Assembly (NCBI GenBank): GCA_001570385.1
Contig: BBYL01000006.1
Span: 556,976-620,975 of the forward strand
Source of the DNA: Microtetraspora glauca
GTDB taxonomy: Bacteria > Actinomycetota > Actinomycetes > Streptosporangiales > Streptosporangiaceae
Direction of reading: 5' to 3'
DNA length: 64,000 nt
Under the pieces are notes generated by a model, which was given only the letters and a program-made list of their open reading frames with translations, was not told the origin of the DNA and searched no databases. A program made the position numbers and the translations under genes. Positions 55,698-64,000 of the stretch are shown piece after piece; position 1 is the first letter of the stretch; every line of letters begins with the position of its first letter.

Positions 55698-56065
55698 TGG
55701 ACGAAATGAGACCTGCGTCTCCCGGTCGCCGGGCCCGGCGAACTCGGCGTCGATCTGCTGGGCCGGCCACCGACACCACCCTCTGTGCAGGGCGTTGATA
55801 CGGGTGTCGTCGGCGGGGGAGATCGGCGTCATAAGGCGTACGCCAGGTCCCGCCCGGGGGTGTGCGCCGCGGGCTTCCTGCCACCGGGACCGCCGGGCTA
55901 TCGTGGACGCCGCGCGCGCAGATCTCCGCGATCTTTCAGATTTTCTGAAAGATCCCCTGTAGAACTCCTCGATGGACGCGCGCTCTCGCCCGCCAACAGA
56001 CTCCCTTCCTGAGATCCAAGCAGCGGACCCGACCGATCGGGACCGCCTCACAGGAAGCGCGATCT
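55698..56065. other. Intergenic region between divergent AhpD-like and peptide-transporter operons
   Basis: 368 bases with no gene I can support. It holds the 25-bp palindrome at 55930-55954 and, before the transporter start, AGGAAG as ribosome-binding site. The remainder is GC-rich with no recognisable promoter boxes by eye. Confidence 0.6.
55930..55954. promoter_or_regulatory. Perfect palindrome, candidate LysR or TetR-type operator
   Basis: GATCTTTCAG, five-base centre ATTTT, CTGAAAGATC. The arms are perfect over 10 bases. It contains a T-N11-A arrangement (TTTCAG/CTGAAA) of the kind bound by LysR regulators, and lies 111 bases upstream of the peptide-importer operon. A LysR gene closes that gene group at 62468-63430. 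It has no U-run after it, so a terminator role is less likely. Confidence 0.55.
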
Positions 56066-57769
56066 ATGGCGAATCGATCCCGGAGAGTGGCGCCCGCAGG
56101 GCTCGCGCTCGTCCTGGCCCTCGTGACGGCGGGCTGCAACGCGAACTCGCAGTCCACCGAGCCGACGAAGGACAAGGACACGACGGCGCTCGAGTCCGTG
56201 CCCCAGGGCGGGACCCTGCACTACCTCTCGCGGCGCGCGACCGAGTCCTTCGAGACCGCCAAGGCGCAGATGGTGCCGACCACCCGGCTGCGGTGGGTGC
56301 ACCGCGGGCTGACGTCGTGGCAGACGTTCCCGGACAAGGACACGATCCTCGTGCCGGACCTCGCCACCGACACCGGTAAGACGGACGACGGCGGCAAGAC
56401 GTGGACCTTCACGCTGCAGGAGGGCCTGAAGTTCTCCGACGGCAGCCCGATCACCGCGCAGGACGTGAAGTACGGCATCGAGCGGTCGTTCGCGCCGATG
56501 TTCCAGGGTGGCCTCGGCTACCACAAGACGCTGCTGGTCGGCGGCACCGACTACGACGGCCCGTACGACGGCAAGGAGCTCGACTCCATCGAGGTCGTCG
56601 ACGACCACAAGATCGTCTTCCATCTGACGCGTCCGTTCGGCAACTGGCCGTGGATCGTCAGCATGCCGGCCTTCGCGCCGGTGCCGGCTGCGGCCGACAC
56701 CGAGCCGGAGACGTACGGCGAGCACCCGGTCGCCAGCGGCCCGTACCAGGTGACGAGCTTCCGCAAGGGCTCGCAGGCGGTGCTGGAACGCAACCCGAAC
56801 TGGAAGGCCGACACCGACCAGGTACGGTTCGCCGGCCCGGACAAGATCGTTCTCGACATGGGCCTGAACAACGACACGATCGTGCAGCGCCTCATCGACG
56901 ACAAGGGCGAGGACAAGACCGCGATCAGCAACGCGCTCATCTCGCCGTCGCAGTTCCAGCGGATCGAGTCCGACCCCTCGATCTCGGGCCGCATGGCCAA
57001 CAGCCCGTCGGGCTACTTCCGCTACCTCGCCATGAACGTCAAGCGCCCGGTCCTCTCCGACGTCCGCGTGCGGCAGGCGATCAACTACGCGATCAACAAG
57101 GCCGAGCTGCAGAGCGTGTACGGCGGCCCGAAGTTCGGCGGCCAGATCACCTCGACCATCATGACGCCCGGCATCCCCGGCTACACCGAGTACAACCTGT
57201 ACGACGGCGGTGCCACCGGCAACGTCGACAAGGCGGAGGAACTGCTCGCCGACGCCGGCGTCTCCGACCTGAAGCTCACGCTGACCTACCCGACCGACGT
57301 GAGCGCGATCGAGGAGAAGGAAGCCCAGAGCATCAAGAACTCGCTGGCGCGGGTCGGCGTCAAGGTTGAGCTCAAGGGCCTCGACGGCGACACCTGGTAC
57401 GAGCTCATCTCGTCCGCCGACGGCGACTACGACATGACGACGAACGGCTGGGGAGCGGACTTCCCGAGCGGCATGAGCACCATCCAGCCGCTGTTCGCGT
57501 CGAGCGAGATCGGCAACGGCGGCGGCAACGCCTCGAAGTTCTCCAACCCCAAGGTGGACGCCGCGATCGAGGCCGCTACCGCGGAGCCGAACCTCGACAA
57601 GGCCGCCGAGATGTGGGCCGCGATCGACAAGCAGATCATGGAGGACGCCCCGATCGTGCCGATCCTCGTGCAGCGCACGCAGGCCCTGGCCGGTTCGAAG
57701 ATCAAGAACTACTTCATCCCCGCCTACCCGCCGTTCGCGAACGAGCTGGTCGTCCGTGTCGATCGCTGA
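56066..57769 (+). CDS. Oligopeptide/dipeptide-type substrate-binding lipoprotein (DppA/OppA family)
   Basis: 567 residues. Lipoprotein signal with lipobox LVTAGC (Cys ~24). SBP family 5 features: FTLQEGLKFSDGSPITAQDV in part, SGPYQVTSFRKGSQAVLERN and VRQAINYAINKAEL. It captures a peptide or another bulky polar solute outside the cell for the permeases and ATPases encoded downstream. The next start lies 14 bases inside the 3' end. The linked alpha/beta hydrolase suggests that the cargo is hydrolysed after import. Confidence 0.95.
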   Translation: MANRSRRVAPAGLALVLALVTAGCNANSQSTEPTKDKDTTALESVPQGGTLHYLSRRATESFETAKAQMVPTTRLRWVHRGLTSWQTFPDKDTILVPDLATDTGKTDDGGKTWTFTLQEGLKFSDGSPITAQDVKYGIERSFAPMFQGGLGYHKTLLVGGTDYDGPYDGKELDSIEVVDDHKIVFHLTRPFGNWPWIVSMPAFAPVPAAADTEPETYGEHPVASGPYQVTSFRKGSQAVLERNPNWKADTDQVRFAGPDKIVLDMGLNNDTIVQRLIDDKGEDKTAISNALISPSQFQRIESDPSISGRMANSPSGYFRYLAMNVKRPVLSDVRVRQAINYAINKAELQSVYGGPKFGGQITSTIMTPGIPGYTEYNLYDGGATGNVDKAEELLADAGVSDLKLTLTYPTDVSAIEEKEAQSIKNSLARVGVKVELKGLDGDTWYELISSADGDYDMTTNGWGADFPSGMSTIQPLFASSEIGNGGGNASKFSNPKVDAAIEAATAEPNLDKAAEMWAAIDKQIMEDAPIVPILVQRTQALAGSKIKNYFIPAYPPFANELVVRVDR

Positions 57770-58715
57770 GATCCAGCAGGCGGAGGGCCGGGGTACGCCG
57801 GCCCTCGGCCGTTTCCTCCGGAAGCGGTCGGTCGTCGGCCGTTTCCTCCGGAAGCGGTCCGGCGTCGCCGGCCTGATCATGCTGGTGGTGCCACTCGTCG
57901 CGGGGCTCTGCGCCCCGCTGCTCGTGCAGATCGAGGGACAGGACCCGAGCACCTTGCACACCGACCTGCTCGACCCGGACGGCGGCCGTCCGCTGGGCGC
58001 CTTCGGTGGCGTCAGCGCCGACCACTGGCTCGGCGTCGTCCCGGTGACGGGCGTCGACCTGTTCGCCCAGATCGTCTACGGCATCCGCTCGTCGCTGTTC
58101 ATCGCGTTCGGGGCGAGCATCCTGTCGATCGCCTTCGCCGCCGTCCTCGGTACGGCGATGGGGTACTTCGGTGGCTGGCTCAACGCCGTCGCTGGGCGGG
58201 TGATCGACTTCATGTTCGGCTTCCCGGGCCTGATGTTCGTCATCGCGATCATGGCGATCGTGCCGCCGGAGATGCCGCGGGGCCTGGTCCTCGTGCTGGT
58301 ACTGGCCTTCTTCGGCTGGGTTACCCCGGCCCGGATCATCGGCGCCCAGGCCGGCGCCATCAACGCCCGCGCCTTCGTCGAGGCGGCGCGCGCGACCGGG
58401 GCTCCGCCCTGGCAGATCATCCGCCGCGAGATGCTGCCGCACCTCTTCGGCCTGGTCGTCGTCCTGTTCGCGATGTCGCTGCCCGGCAACGTCAGCGTCG
58501 TCGCGGGACTGTCGTTCCTCGGCGTCGGCCTGCGTGGCGACGTCCCCGACCTCGGCAAGCTGCTCTCGGATTCGCTGCCGTGGATCTACAGCGGTGCGGA
58601 CGTCTGGTACATGCTCTTCCCGGGCGCCGTGGTGTTCCTGATCGTATTCGGCGCCACGCTCGCCGGTGACGCGCTCCGCGACGTCCTCGACGTGCGCACG
58701 GAGGATGCTGCATGA
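57756..58715 (+). CDS. Peptide ABC permease (DppC/OppC family)
   Basis: 319 residues from GTG 57756, overlapping the binding-protein gene. The N-terminal tail holds a duplicated GRFLRKRSxV element, then about six membrane segments. The EAA loop region is FVEAARATGAPPWQIIRREMLPHL (in part), and LSFLGVGLRGDVPDLGKLLSD is typical of DppC. It is normally paired with the DppB permease encoded next. The DppC-before-DppB order is reversed relative to Escherichia coli. Confidence 0.93.
   Translation: MSIAEIQQAEGRGTPALGRFLRKRSVVGRFLRKRSGVAGLIMLVVPLVAGLCAPLLVQIEGQDPSTLHTDLLDPDGGRPLGAFGGVSADHWLGVVPVTGVDLFAQIVYGIRSSLFIAFGASILSIAFAAVLGTAMGYFGGWLNAVAGRVIDFMFGFPGLMFVIAIMAIVPPEMPRGLVLVLVLAFFGWVTPARIIGAQAGAINARAFVEAARATGAPPWQIIRREMLPHLFGLVVVLFAMSLPGNVSVVAGLSFLGVGLRGDVPDLGKLLSDSLPWIYSGADVWYMLFPGAVVFLIVFGATLAGDALRDVLDVRTEDAA
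57805..57859 (+). repeat. In-frame 30-bp tandem duplication in the permease gene
   Basis: A 25-base string beginning TCGGCCGTTTCC occurs at 57805-57829 and again, identical, at 57835-57859 (period 30 bases, ten codons). It duplicates the basic cytoplasmic element GRFLRKRS ahead of the first membrane segment. The reading frame is kept. Confidence 0.9.
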
Positions 58716-59698
58716 TCGTCTATATCGCCCGCCGCATGGTCACCGCGGTGTTCATGCTCCTCGCGATCGCCTTCGTGACGATAGCCCTCTTCTTCGGGGC
58801 CTCGAAGGACCCGGCCCGCGCCATGTGCGGCAAGCCGTGCCCGCCCGAGACCCGGGCCAAGGTCAGCGCCTACATGCAGACCGACCAGAGCGCGGTGTGG
58901 CAGTACACCGAGTTCGTGAAGGGCCTCTTCGTCGGCCGTACGTACGGCGAGGGCGCCCAGCAGGTGCACTGCGACGCGCCCTGCTTCGGCTACTCGTTCC
59001 CGAACCGCAGCGACGTCACGACGCTCATCGCCGAGCGGCTGCCCGTCACGTTGTCGCTCGCGTTCGGCGCGGCCGTCCTGTGCCTCGTCGTGGGCATCGG
59101 CCTCGGCGCGTTGTCGGCGATACGCAAGGGCGGGATCGTCGACCGGTTCTCGACCGGCTTCGCGATGTTCGGGCTGTCGGTGCCGACCTTCCTCGTCGGC
59201 CTGCTCGTCCTCCAGGTCTTCGGCTTCATGCTCAACGCGCTGCCGTACTCCGGCTTCGTGTCGTTCTCGGAGTCACCGACGGACTGGGCCTGGCACCTGA
59301 TCGGCCCGTGGATGGTGCTGTCGTTCATCCTCGCCGCCGGCTACATCCGGGTCACCCGCACCCAGCTCCTCAACGAGCTCTCGGCCGACCACCTCGTCGC
59401 GATGACCGCGCGCGGCGCGTCGACGCGGCAGGTGAACCGGCACGCCGTCCGCGGCGTGATGGTGCCGGTCGTGGCGATGTTCGCGCTCGACGTCACCGCG
59501 CTCCTGGGCGGGTCGGTGATCGCGGAGAAGGTGTTCAGCCTGCACGGGCTCGGCGACCTGCTGCTGTCCGGCGTGAACGAGTCCGACCTGAGCATCGTCG
59601 TCGGGGTGACGCTCTTCTCCGCCTTCCTCATCATCGTCGGCAACCTGATCGCCGACCTGCTGATGCCGCTTCTCGATCCGAGGATCCGCCGTGCCTGA
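58712..59698 (+). CDS. Peptide ABC permease (DppB/OppB family)
   Basis: 328 residues, start overlapping the previous stop (ATGA). First membrane segment MIVYIARRMVTAVFMLLAIA, then a ~100-residue outer loop with four cysteines (MCGKPCPP and HCDAPCFG), which could form two disulfides, an unusual feature for the family. The EAA loop reads LVAMTARGASTRQVNRHAVR, and VIAEKVFSLHGLGDLLLSG is the standard DppB C-terminal motif. Confidence 0.93.
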   Translation: MIVYIARRMVTAVFMLLAIAFVTIALFFGASKDPARAMCGKPCPPETRAKVSAYMQTDQSAVWQYTEFVKGLFVGRTYGEGAQQVHCDAPCFGYSFPNRSDVTTLIAERLPVTLSLAFGAAVLCLVVGIGLGALSAIRKGGIVDRFSTGFAMFGLSVPTFLVGLLVLQVFGFMLNALPYSGFVSFSESPTDWAWHLIGPWMVLSFILAAGYIRVTRTQLLNELSADHLVAMTARGASTRQVNRHAVRGVMVPVVAMFALDVTALLGGSVIAEKVFSLHGLGDLLLSGVNESDLSIVVGVTLFSAFLIIVGNLIADLLMPLLDPRIRRA

Positions 59699-60725
59699 CC
59701 CCGTACTCCAGGTCGAGGACCTGTGCGTCTCGTTCACCAGCGGCGGCGTCACCGCCGATGTCGTACGGGACCTCTCCGTGAGGCTGGACGGCGGCCGCAC
59801 GCTCGCCGTGGTCGGCGAGTCGGGGTCGGGCAAGACGATCACCGGCCGGGCGATCATGCGGCTGCTGCCGCGCGGGGCGAGCGCCCGAGGCCGGATCGTC
59901 GTCGCCGGCCGGGAGATGCTCTCCGCCGACGAGCGCGAGCTGCGCCGGGCCCGCGGCTCCGACGTGGCCATGGTGTTCCAGGACTCGATGTCCGCGCTCA
60001 GCCCGTACCTCGACATCGGTGCGCACATCGCCCAGGCGGTCCGCCTGCACGACCCGTCGGTCACCCGCCGCGCTGCGCGGGCCCGTGCGGTCGAGATGCT
60101 CGACCGGGTCGGCATCCCCGAGCCCGCGGGCGCCGTACGCCGCTTCCCGCACGAGTTCTCCGGCGGCATGCGGCAACGCGCGGTGATCGCGATGGCCCTG
60201 GTGAACCGGCCGGCGCTCCTCATCGCCGACGAGCCGACCACCGCGCTCGACGTGACGGTGCAGGCGCAGATCCTGGCCCTGCTCCGCGAGCTCCAGCGGG
60301 AGTACGGCATGGCGATGCTCCTGATCAGCCACGACTTCGGGGTGGTGGGGAGAGCGGCGGACGACGTCCTCGTGCTGTACGCCGGCCGCCAGGCCGAATA
60401 CGGCAGCCTCCGCGACATCTTCGAGCAACCCGCCCACCCGTACACCGCCGGTCTCCGCGCGGCCACGCCGCGGCTGGACGCCCGGCTCGACACTGGAGGA
60501 GAGCGGACCCGGCTCCGCGCCATCCCCGGCGCGCCCACGTCGCTGCGCGACGCCGGGCCGGGTTGCGCCTTCGCGCCGCGCTGCGGCCTCGCGGACCAAG
60601 TCGGCGAGCGCTGTGTCGTCGAGGCACCGCTGCCCACCGTCCGCCCGACCAGCGAGGGCGGCGGCCCGCACCTTGCGGCCTGCCACCTCGACCGTCTCCC
60701 CGCACTGAAGGAGGTCGCCCGGTGA
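59691..60725 (+). CDS. Peptide ABC ATPase (DppD/OppD family)
   Basis: 344 residues from GTG 59691, 8 bases inside the permease gene. Walker A GESGSGKTI, signature FSGGMRQRAVIAMAL, Walker B LLIADEPTTALDV, switch His in LISHDFGVV. The C-terminal extension has the cysteine cluster typical of oligopeptide ATPases (GCAFAPRCGLADQVGERC), which binds an iron-sulfur cluster in characterised DppD proteins. The stop overlaps the next start (GTGA). Confidence 0.95.
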   Translation: MPDPVLQVEDLCVSFTSGGVTADVVRDLSVRLDGGRTLAVVGESGSGKTITGRAIMRLLPRGASARGRIVVAGREMLSADERELRRARGSDVAMVFQDSMSALSPYLDIGAHIAQAVRLHDPSVTRRAARARAVEMLDRVGIPEPAGAVRRFPHEFSGGMRQRAVIAMALVNRPALLIADEPTTALDVTVQAQILALLRELQREYGMAMLLISHDFGVVGRAADDVLVLYAGRQAEYGSLRDIFEQPAHPYTAGLRAATPRLDARLDTGGERTRLRAIPGAPTSLRDAGPGCAFAPRCGLADQVGERCVVEAPLPTVRPTSEGGGPHLAACHLDRLPALKEVAR

Positions 60726-61510
60726 GCGAGCCGATCCTGGAGATGACCGACGTCAGCAAGCGCTACCGCACCGCCGGTGGATTCGGACGCGGGCGCAAGG
60801 GCTTCCTCGCCGTCGACGGCGTCTCGCTCCACGTCGAGCGGGGCGAGGCGCTCGGCCTGGTCGGTGAGTCCGGCTCGGGCAAGTCCACGCTGGCGCGGAT
60901 GGCCAACGGCCTGGTGGTGCCGACGTCCGGCACCGTCCGTACGGACGGGCAGGACATCGCACGCCTCGGCCGGCGAGGACTGCGGCGGCTGCGGCGCAAC
61001 GTCGCCATGGTCTTCCAGGATCCGTTGGCGTCGCTGAACCCGCGGCAGACCGTGCGGCAGACGCTGGAGAACGTCTTCCGTGCGCACGGCGAGACGACGT
61101 CGACCGCCGAGCTGGTCGCGCTGCTGGAGTCGGTCGGCCTCGGTGCCGACTACCTGGGGCGCTACCCGCACGAAGCGTCCGGCGGGCAGCTCCAGCGCGT
61201 CGCCGTGGCGCGCGCGCTCGCCCTCAAGCCGGACCTGATCATCGCGGACGAGCCGACCTCGGCGCTCGACGTGTCGGTGCGTGCCCAGATCCTCAACCTG
61301 CTGGCCGACCTGCAGCGCGACCAGGGGATCTCGTTCCTCCACGTCAGCCACGACCTGGCGGTGATCCGGCTCTACAGCGACCGCGTCGCCGTCATGCAGC
61401 GCGGCCGCATCGTCGAGACCGGCCCGTCCGACGAGATCTTCCGCTCCCCGCAGCACCCCTGCACGCGCGCGCTGGTCGAGGCGACACCGGAGGCGGAGCT
61501 GCCGGCCTGA
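60722..61510 (+). CDS. Peptide ABC ATPase (DppF/OppF family)
   Basis: 262 residues from GTG 60722. Walker A GESGSGKST, FQDPLASLNPRQT, signature ASGGQLQRVAVARAL, Walker B LIIADEPTSALDV, switch His in HVSHDLAVI. It is shorter than usual DppF (~320): it stops shortly after VEATPEAELP and lacks the C-terminal cysteine extension. It is the last gene of the transporter core. Confidence 0.95.
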   Translation: MSEPILEMTDVSKRYRTAGGFGRGRKGFLAVDGVSLHVERGEALGLVGESGSGKSTLARMANGLVVPTSGTVRTDGQDIARLGRRGLRRLRRNVAMVFQDPLASLNPRQTVRQTLENVFRAHGETTSTAELVALLESVGLGADYLGRYPHEASGGQLQRVAVARALALKPDLIIADEPTSALDVSVRAQILNLLADLQRDQGISFLHVSHDLAVIRLYSDRVAVMQRGRIVETGPSDEIFRSPQHPCTRALVEATPEAELPA

Positions 61511-61590
61511 CCTGCGGGAGCGTTGCGCGACGCCGACCAGGCGTGTCACGATCATGAACCATGACTCACCGAACGACCACCCCGTCGTGA

Positions 61591-61607
61591 GCCGGCCGGA
61601 GGCCGGC
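61591..61607. terminator. Short GC hairpin after the transporter genes
   Basis: GCCGGCC, loop GGA, GGCCGGC. It lies in the 122-base gap between the DppF-like gene and the hydrolase gene. No U-run follows, so it may attenuate rather than end transcription. Confidence 0.35.
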
Positions 61608-61632
61608 GCGACAAAGTACTGAATGAGGACAC

Positions 61633-62481
61633 GTGGGAACCGACCTGTTCGTCCGAAAGTACGGGCGGGACGCAGCAGATGCGCCCGCCATCCTCATCCT
61701 GCACGGTGCCGTGGAGTCCGGCGCGTGCTACGGCGACGCCGTCGACCGCTGGGGCGGTGACTACCACATCGTGGCGCCGGACGCCCGGGGCCATGGGAAG
61801 TCGCCCAGCCGCCGGCCCGAGCACGAGGGCGTTCCGTCCACCGACGTGATGGTGCAGGACGCGATCGACATCCTCAAGGACATGCTCGACGAGACCGGGC
61901 GCAAGACGCTCGTCGTCGGGCACTCCATGGGCGCGCGGATCGCCGCCTTCGTCGCCGCCGACGCCCCGCACCTCGTGGCCGGCGTCGTGCTCGAGGACCC
62001 GCCGTGGTGGGTGCCGGAGGCCGGTCCCAACCCGTGGCTCAGCGTCGAGCAGACCGTCAAGGATCCCTTCGACTACGCCGACACGGCGTCGGTCGAGGAG
62101 CTCATGGACATGCAGCGCGAGCTCAATCCCCACTGGGCGGAGCAGGAGCTTCGCCCGCTCGCCGAGGCGATGAAGGCCGTCGACACCGACTACATGGAGC
62201 AGCGGCTCCACGAGAAGCGCCGGATCTGGACGCCGACCGCGCGGCAGATAACGGTCGGCCCGGCCGGCGTACCGGCGCTGCTCATCACCGGCACCGGCGA
62301 CGTCATCGTCGACAAACACTCCCGTGAGCGCCTCACGGCCGTCGCACCCGGCTTCGACGTCGTCGTGATCGAGGGCGCCCACCACTGCGTGCGCCGCGAC
62401 AAGCCGGACGAGTACCACCGGCACGTCGACGCCTTCCTCCGCGAGAACGCGCCGTCGGCCGGAGCCGTCACTCCACGCTGA
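61633..62481 (+). CDS. Alpha/beta hydrolase
   Basis: 282 residues from GTG 61633 with TGAGGAC upstream. Oxyanion region ILHGAVESG, RGHGKS, nucleophile VVGHSMGARIAAF (Ser ~98), acid region LLITGTGDVIV and His in EGAHHCVRR. It is cytosolic, with no signal. The linkage to a peptide-type importer suggests hydrolysis of an imported ester, amide or lactone. The last 14 bases overlap the 3' end of the convergent LysR gene. Confidence 0.9.
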   Translation: MGTDLFVRKYGRDAADAPAILILHGAVESGACYGDAVDRWGGDYHIVAPDARGHGKSPSRRPEHEGVPSTDVMVQDAIDILKDMLDETGRKTLVVGHSMGARIAAFVAADAPHLVAGVVLEDPPWWVPEAGPNPWLSVEQTVKDPFDYADTASVEELMDMQRELNPHWAEQELRPLAEAMKAVDTDYMEQRLHEKRRIWTPTARQITVGPAGVPALLITGTGDVIVDKHSRERLTAVAPGFDVVVIEGAHHCVRRDKPDEYHRHVDAFLRENAPSAGAVTPR

Positions 62482-63430
62482 AGGTGTCGGACCGCGCGAG
62501 CGGGCCGTAGGTCTCCGAGTCCGGATCGGCGACAGCGGCCCGCATCGCCTCCAGCCCCGCGCGTACGACGGGGTGGCCCTGGTTGTCGCGCCGCGTCGTC
62601 ATGATCACCTTGCGCAGCGGCGCGATGCCGCGCGTCGGCAGGATCGTCACCCAGTCGGCGTCGCGGGCGGAGAGCGCGGACTCCGGCACCAGGCAGATCC
62701 CCGCCTCGGCGGCGACCAGCGCCAGCGCGGCGCGGTAGTCGTCCGAGACGTGGGAGATCGGCGGGTGGAAGCCGAGCTCGGCGCACGCCTGCAGCACCAT
62801 CGTGCGGCACGGGTTACCGGGCGAGGGCATGATCCAGCCCTCCTCGGTGAGCTGGGTGAGCCCGATGCCCTCCTCGCCGGCCAGCGGATGCGCGTGGGGG
62901 AGGACGGCCTTGAACCGCTCGATGTAGAGCGGGAACTTCACGATGTCGGGGGAGTCGCGCTCGGGGCCGGACTCGTACTCCAGGCTGACGGTCACGTCGA
63001 TGTCGCCGCGCATCAGCATCCGGTGGCTCATGTGCGCCTCCGCGTCGACGACCGTGACGTCGACGCCCGGCGCCTGGCGGCGCAGCTCGACGATGGCGGG
63101 TGCCACCAACCAGCTGATCGCCGTGGGGAAGGCGCCGATCCGGAGCTGCCCGAGGACGCCGCCCGCGTGCGCGGCCAGGTCGGCCTCGGCGATCTTCAGC
63201 CGGGAGCTGATCTCCTCGGCATGCTCGGCGAGGATGCGCCCGGCCGGCGTGAGCGCCAGCTTGCGCCCCGTGCGCACGACGAGCGCGTGGCCCACCTCGC
63301 GTTCGAGCGCCGCGAGCTGCTGCGACACCGCGGACGGCGTCAGGTGCAGCGCCGCCGCGGTCGCGGTGACCGAGTCGGACAGCACGAAGGCGCGAAGGAC
63401 GAGGAGACGTCGGGGGTCGATCGTGGGCAC
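62468..63430 (-). CDS. LysR-family transcriptional regulator
   Basis: 320 residues from GTG 63430, chosen because the helix-turn-helix then begins at the usual distance from the N-terminus; the frame is open to 63571, but that extension is Pro/Arg/Ala-rich and unlike the family. Winged helix: LRAFVLSDSVTATAAALHLTPSAVSQQLAALE in part. The effector domain follows from QLRIGAFPTAISWL. The convergent gene overlaps its 3' end. The palindrome at 55930-55954 upstream of the importer operon is a plausible target. Confidence 0.92.
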   Translation of the reverse strand: MPTIDPRRLLVLRAFVLSDSVTATAAALHLTPSAVSQQLAALEREVGHALVVRTGRKLALTPAGRILAEHAEEISSRLKIAEADLAAHAGGVLGQLRIGAFPTAISWLVAPAIVELRRQAPGVDVTVVDAEAHMSHRMLMRGDIDVTVSLEYESGPERDSPDIVKFPLYIERFKAVLPHAHPLAGEEGIGLTQLTEEGWIMPSPGNPCRTMVLQACAELGFHPPISHVSDDYRAALALVAAEAGICLVPESALSARDADWVTILPTRGIAPLRKVIMTTRRDNQGHPVVRAGLEAMRAAVADPDSETYGPLARSDTFSVE

Positions 63431-63625
63431 GCGGGCTCCGTCGCGAGTCGGCCGGGCGTCCGTCGCGGTGGGGGCATCCGCGAGGCGGGACCGGGGGACC
63501 CCGATGGTAGCGGGCGCTTCCGGACGCGGGGCGCTCCGGCATGGGGTGTCCTGCCGCACGTGAGTGTTCACCGGCGGAAAGTCCGGGCCCCGGTCGAGCC
63601 CGGACTCGTGAGCGTGCGGGTTCGC

Positions 63626-64000
63626 TCAGCCGTCAATGCGGTGGGTGGTCCAGAACGATGACAGGTCGACCGAGGTGGCGGCCTGGGCGGCGGCCTTGAA
63701 CTCGGCGGTGGTCGAGATCCCGTACCAGTGGGCGCCGGCGTAGTTCCTCAGCAGGTTCTCCATCGCCGTGGTGCCGATCGTGCGCCGCAGGTCGTGCAGC
63801 GCGCACTTGCCGTAGGTGTAGACGACGGTTCCGTACCGGCTCGAGTGGGCGTCCCAGTAGGCCATCGAGTTGCTGATCTTCTCGGCCGACGACTGCCAGG
63901 TGACGTTGTTCCAGCAGTTGGTGCCCGAGATGCCGTTGTAGAGATCGGTGGCGTAGTCGGTGAACGACTCGTCCAGCCACGGGCTGGTGTACTCGTCGTC
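63626..64000 (-). CDS. C-terminal part of an M1-like metallopeptidase (partial at right edge)
   Basis: 125 codons, open to the window end and stopping at 63626-63628. The sequence WLDESFTDYATDLYNG matches the region just after the HExxH zinc site of M1 (gluzincin) peptidases, where the Glu of DES is the third zinc ligand. A later YTYGKCALHDLRRTIG fits the helical C-terminal part. The zinc-binding HExxH and the N-terminus lie beyond the window. The enzyme is probably secreted, as are most such actinomycete proteins. Confidence 0.75.
   Translation of the reverse strand, partial: DDEYTSPWLDESFTDYATDLYNGISGTNCWNNVTWQSSAEKISNSMAYWDAHSSRYGTVVYTYGKCALHDLRRTIGTTAMENLLRNYAGAHWYGISTTAEFKAAAQAATSVDLSSFWTTHRIDG

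Overview
The window is chromosomal DNA of a high-GC, filamentous-type actinomycete. GC is high throughout, GTG starts are common, stop and start codons overlap (ATGA, GTGA, TGATG) in most operons, and the content is typical of the group: lipoproteins with lipoboxes, an ECF41 sigma factor, LuxR-type two-component systems and many acyl-CoA enzymes. The genus cannot be fixed from sequence alone.

1-21582 is one long rightward biosynthetic operon, cut by the left window edge. It encodes a methionyl-tRNA-synthetase-like enzyme fused to a carrier protein, an NRPS module (TubC-type docking, heterocyclisation, Cys-type adenylation, carrier), an acyl-AMP ligase with its own ACP, a GNAT acetyltransferase, a C45 (penicillin acyltransferase-like) Ntn hydrolase, a PEP-mutase/isocitrate-lyase-fold enzyme, a KASIII-like acyltransferase with an altered active site, a tandem haem-oxygenase-like diiron oxidase (HDO), an acyl-CoA dehydrogenase, a P450, an MFS exporter, a second NRPS module (C-A-PCP) and two thioesterases. 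I infer a small thiazoline/cysteine-containing peptide or amide with an unusual amino-acid unit activated by the MetRS-like protein. I do not recognise the gene set as a described cluster, and this is the strongest candidate for an undescribed system here. A 21-bp inverted repeat closes the operon against a convergent OsmC gene.

22-27.3 kb is a patchwork zone: a tRNA-3'-end-like sequence, a CGNR-type regulator, a 30-codon SDR stub running into a GH16-like gene, a decayed NucA/NucB nuclease toxin with a surviving lower-GC immunity-like gene, an unknown membrane protein and a broken integrase. These look like the scars of insertions and deletions.

27.3-34.1 kb has a NarL/DesR-type two-component system divergent from an ABC exporter (its permease frameshifted) that is coupled to an S41-protease lipoprotein and a PAF-acetylhydrolase-like lipoprotein.

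34.3-53.9 kb is an acyl-CoA catabolic island: five acyl-CoA dehydrogenases (two pairs that look like alpha2beta2 enzymes), three SDRs, enoyl-CoA hydratases (one fused to a TetR regulator), a CaiB/BaiF CoA-transferase, an acyl-CoA ligase, a nitronate monooxygenase-like protein, a branched-chain-type (Liv) ABC importer and a FadR/GntR regulator. Two divergent promoter regions share a 16-bp motif. It probably imports and beta-oxidises a branched or cyclic carboxylic acid.

54-55.7 kb is an ECF41 sigma factor with its usual AhpD/carboxymuconolactone-decarboxylase partner and a perfect ECF41 promoter. 56-63.4 kb is an oligopeptide/nickel-type ABC importer (five genes) with an alpha/beta hydrolase and a convergent LysR regulator; a perfect palindrome precedes the operon. 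The window ends inside an M1-type metallopeptidase on the minus strand. No complete tRNA, rRNA or CRISPR array was seen.
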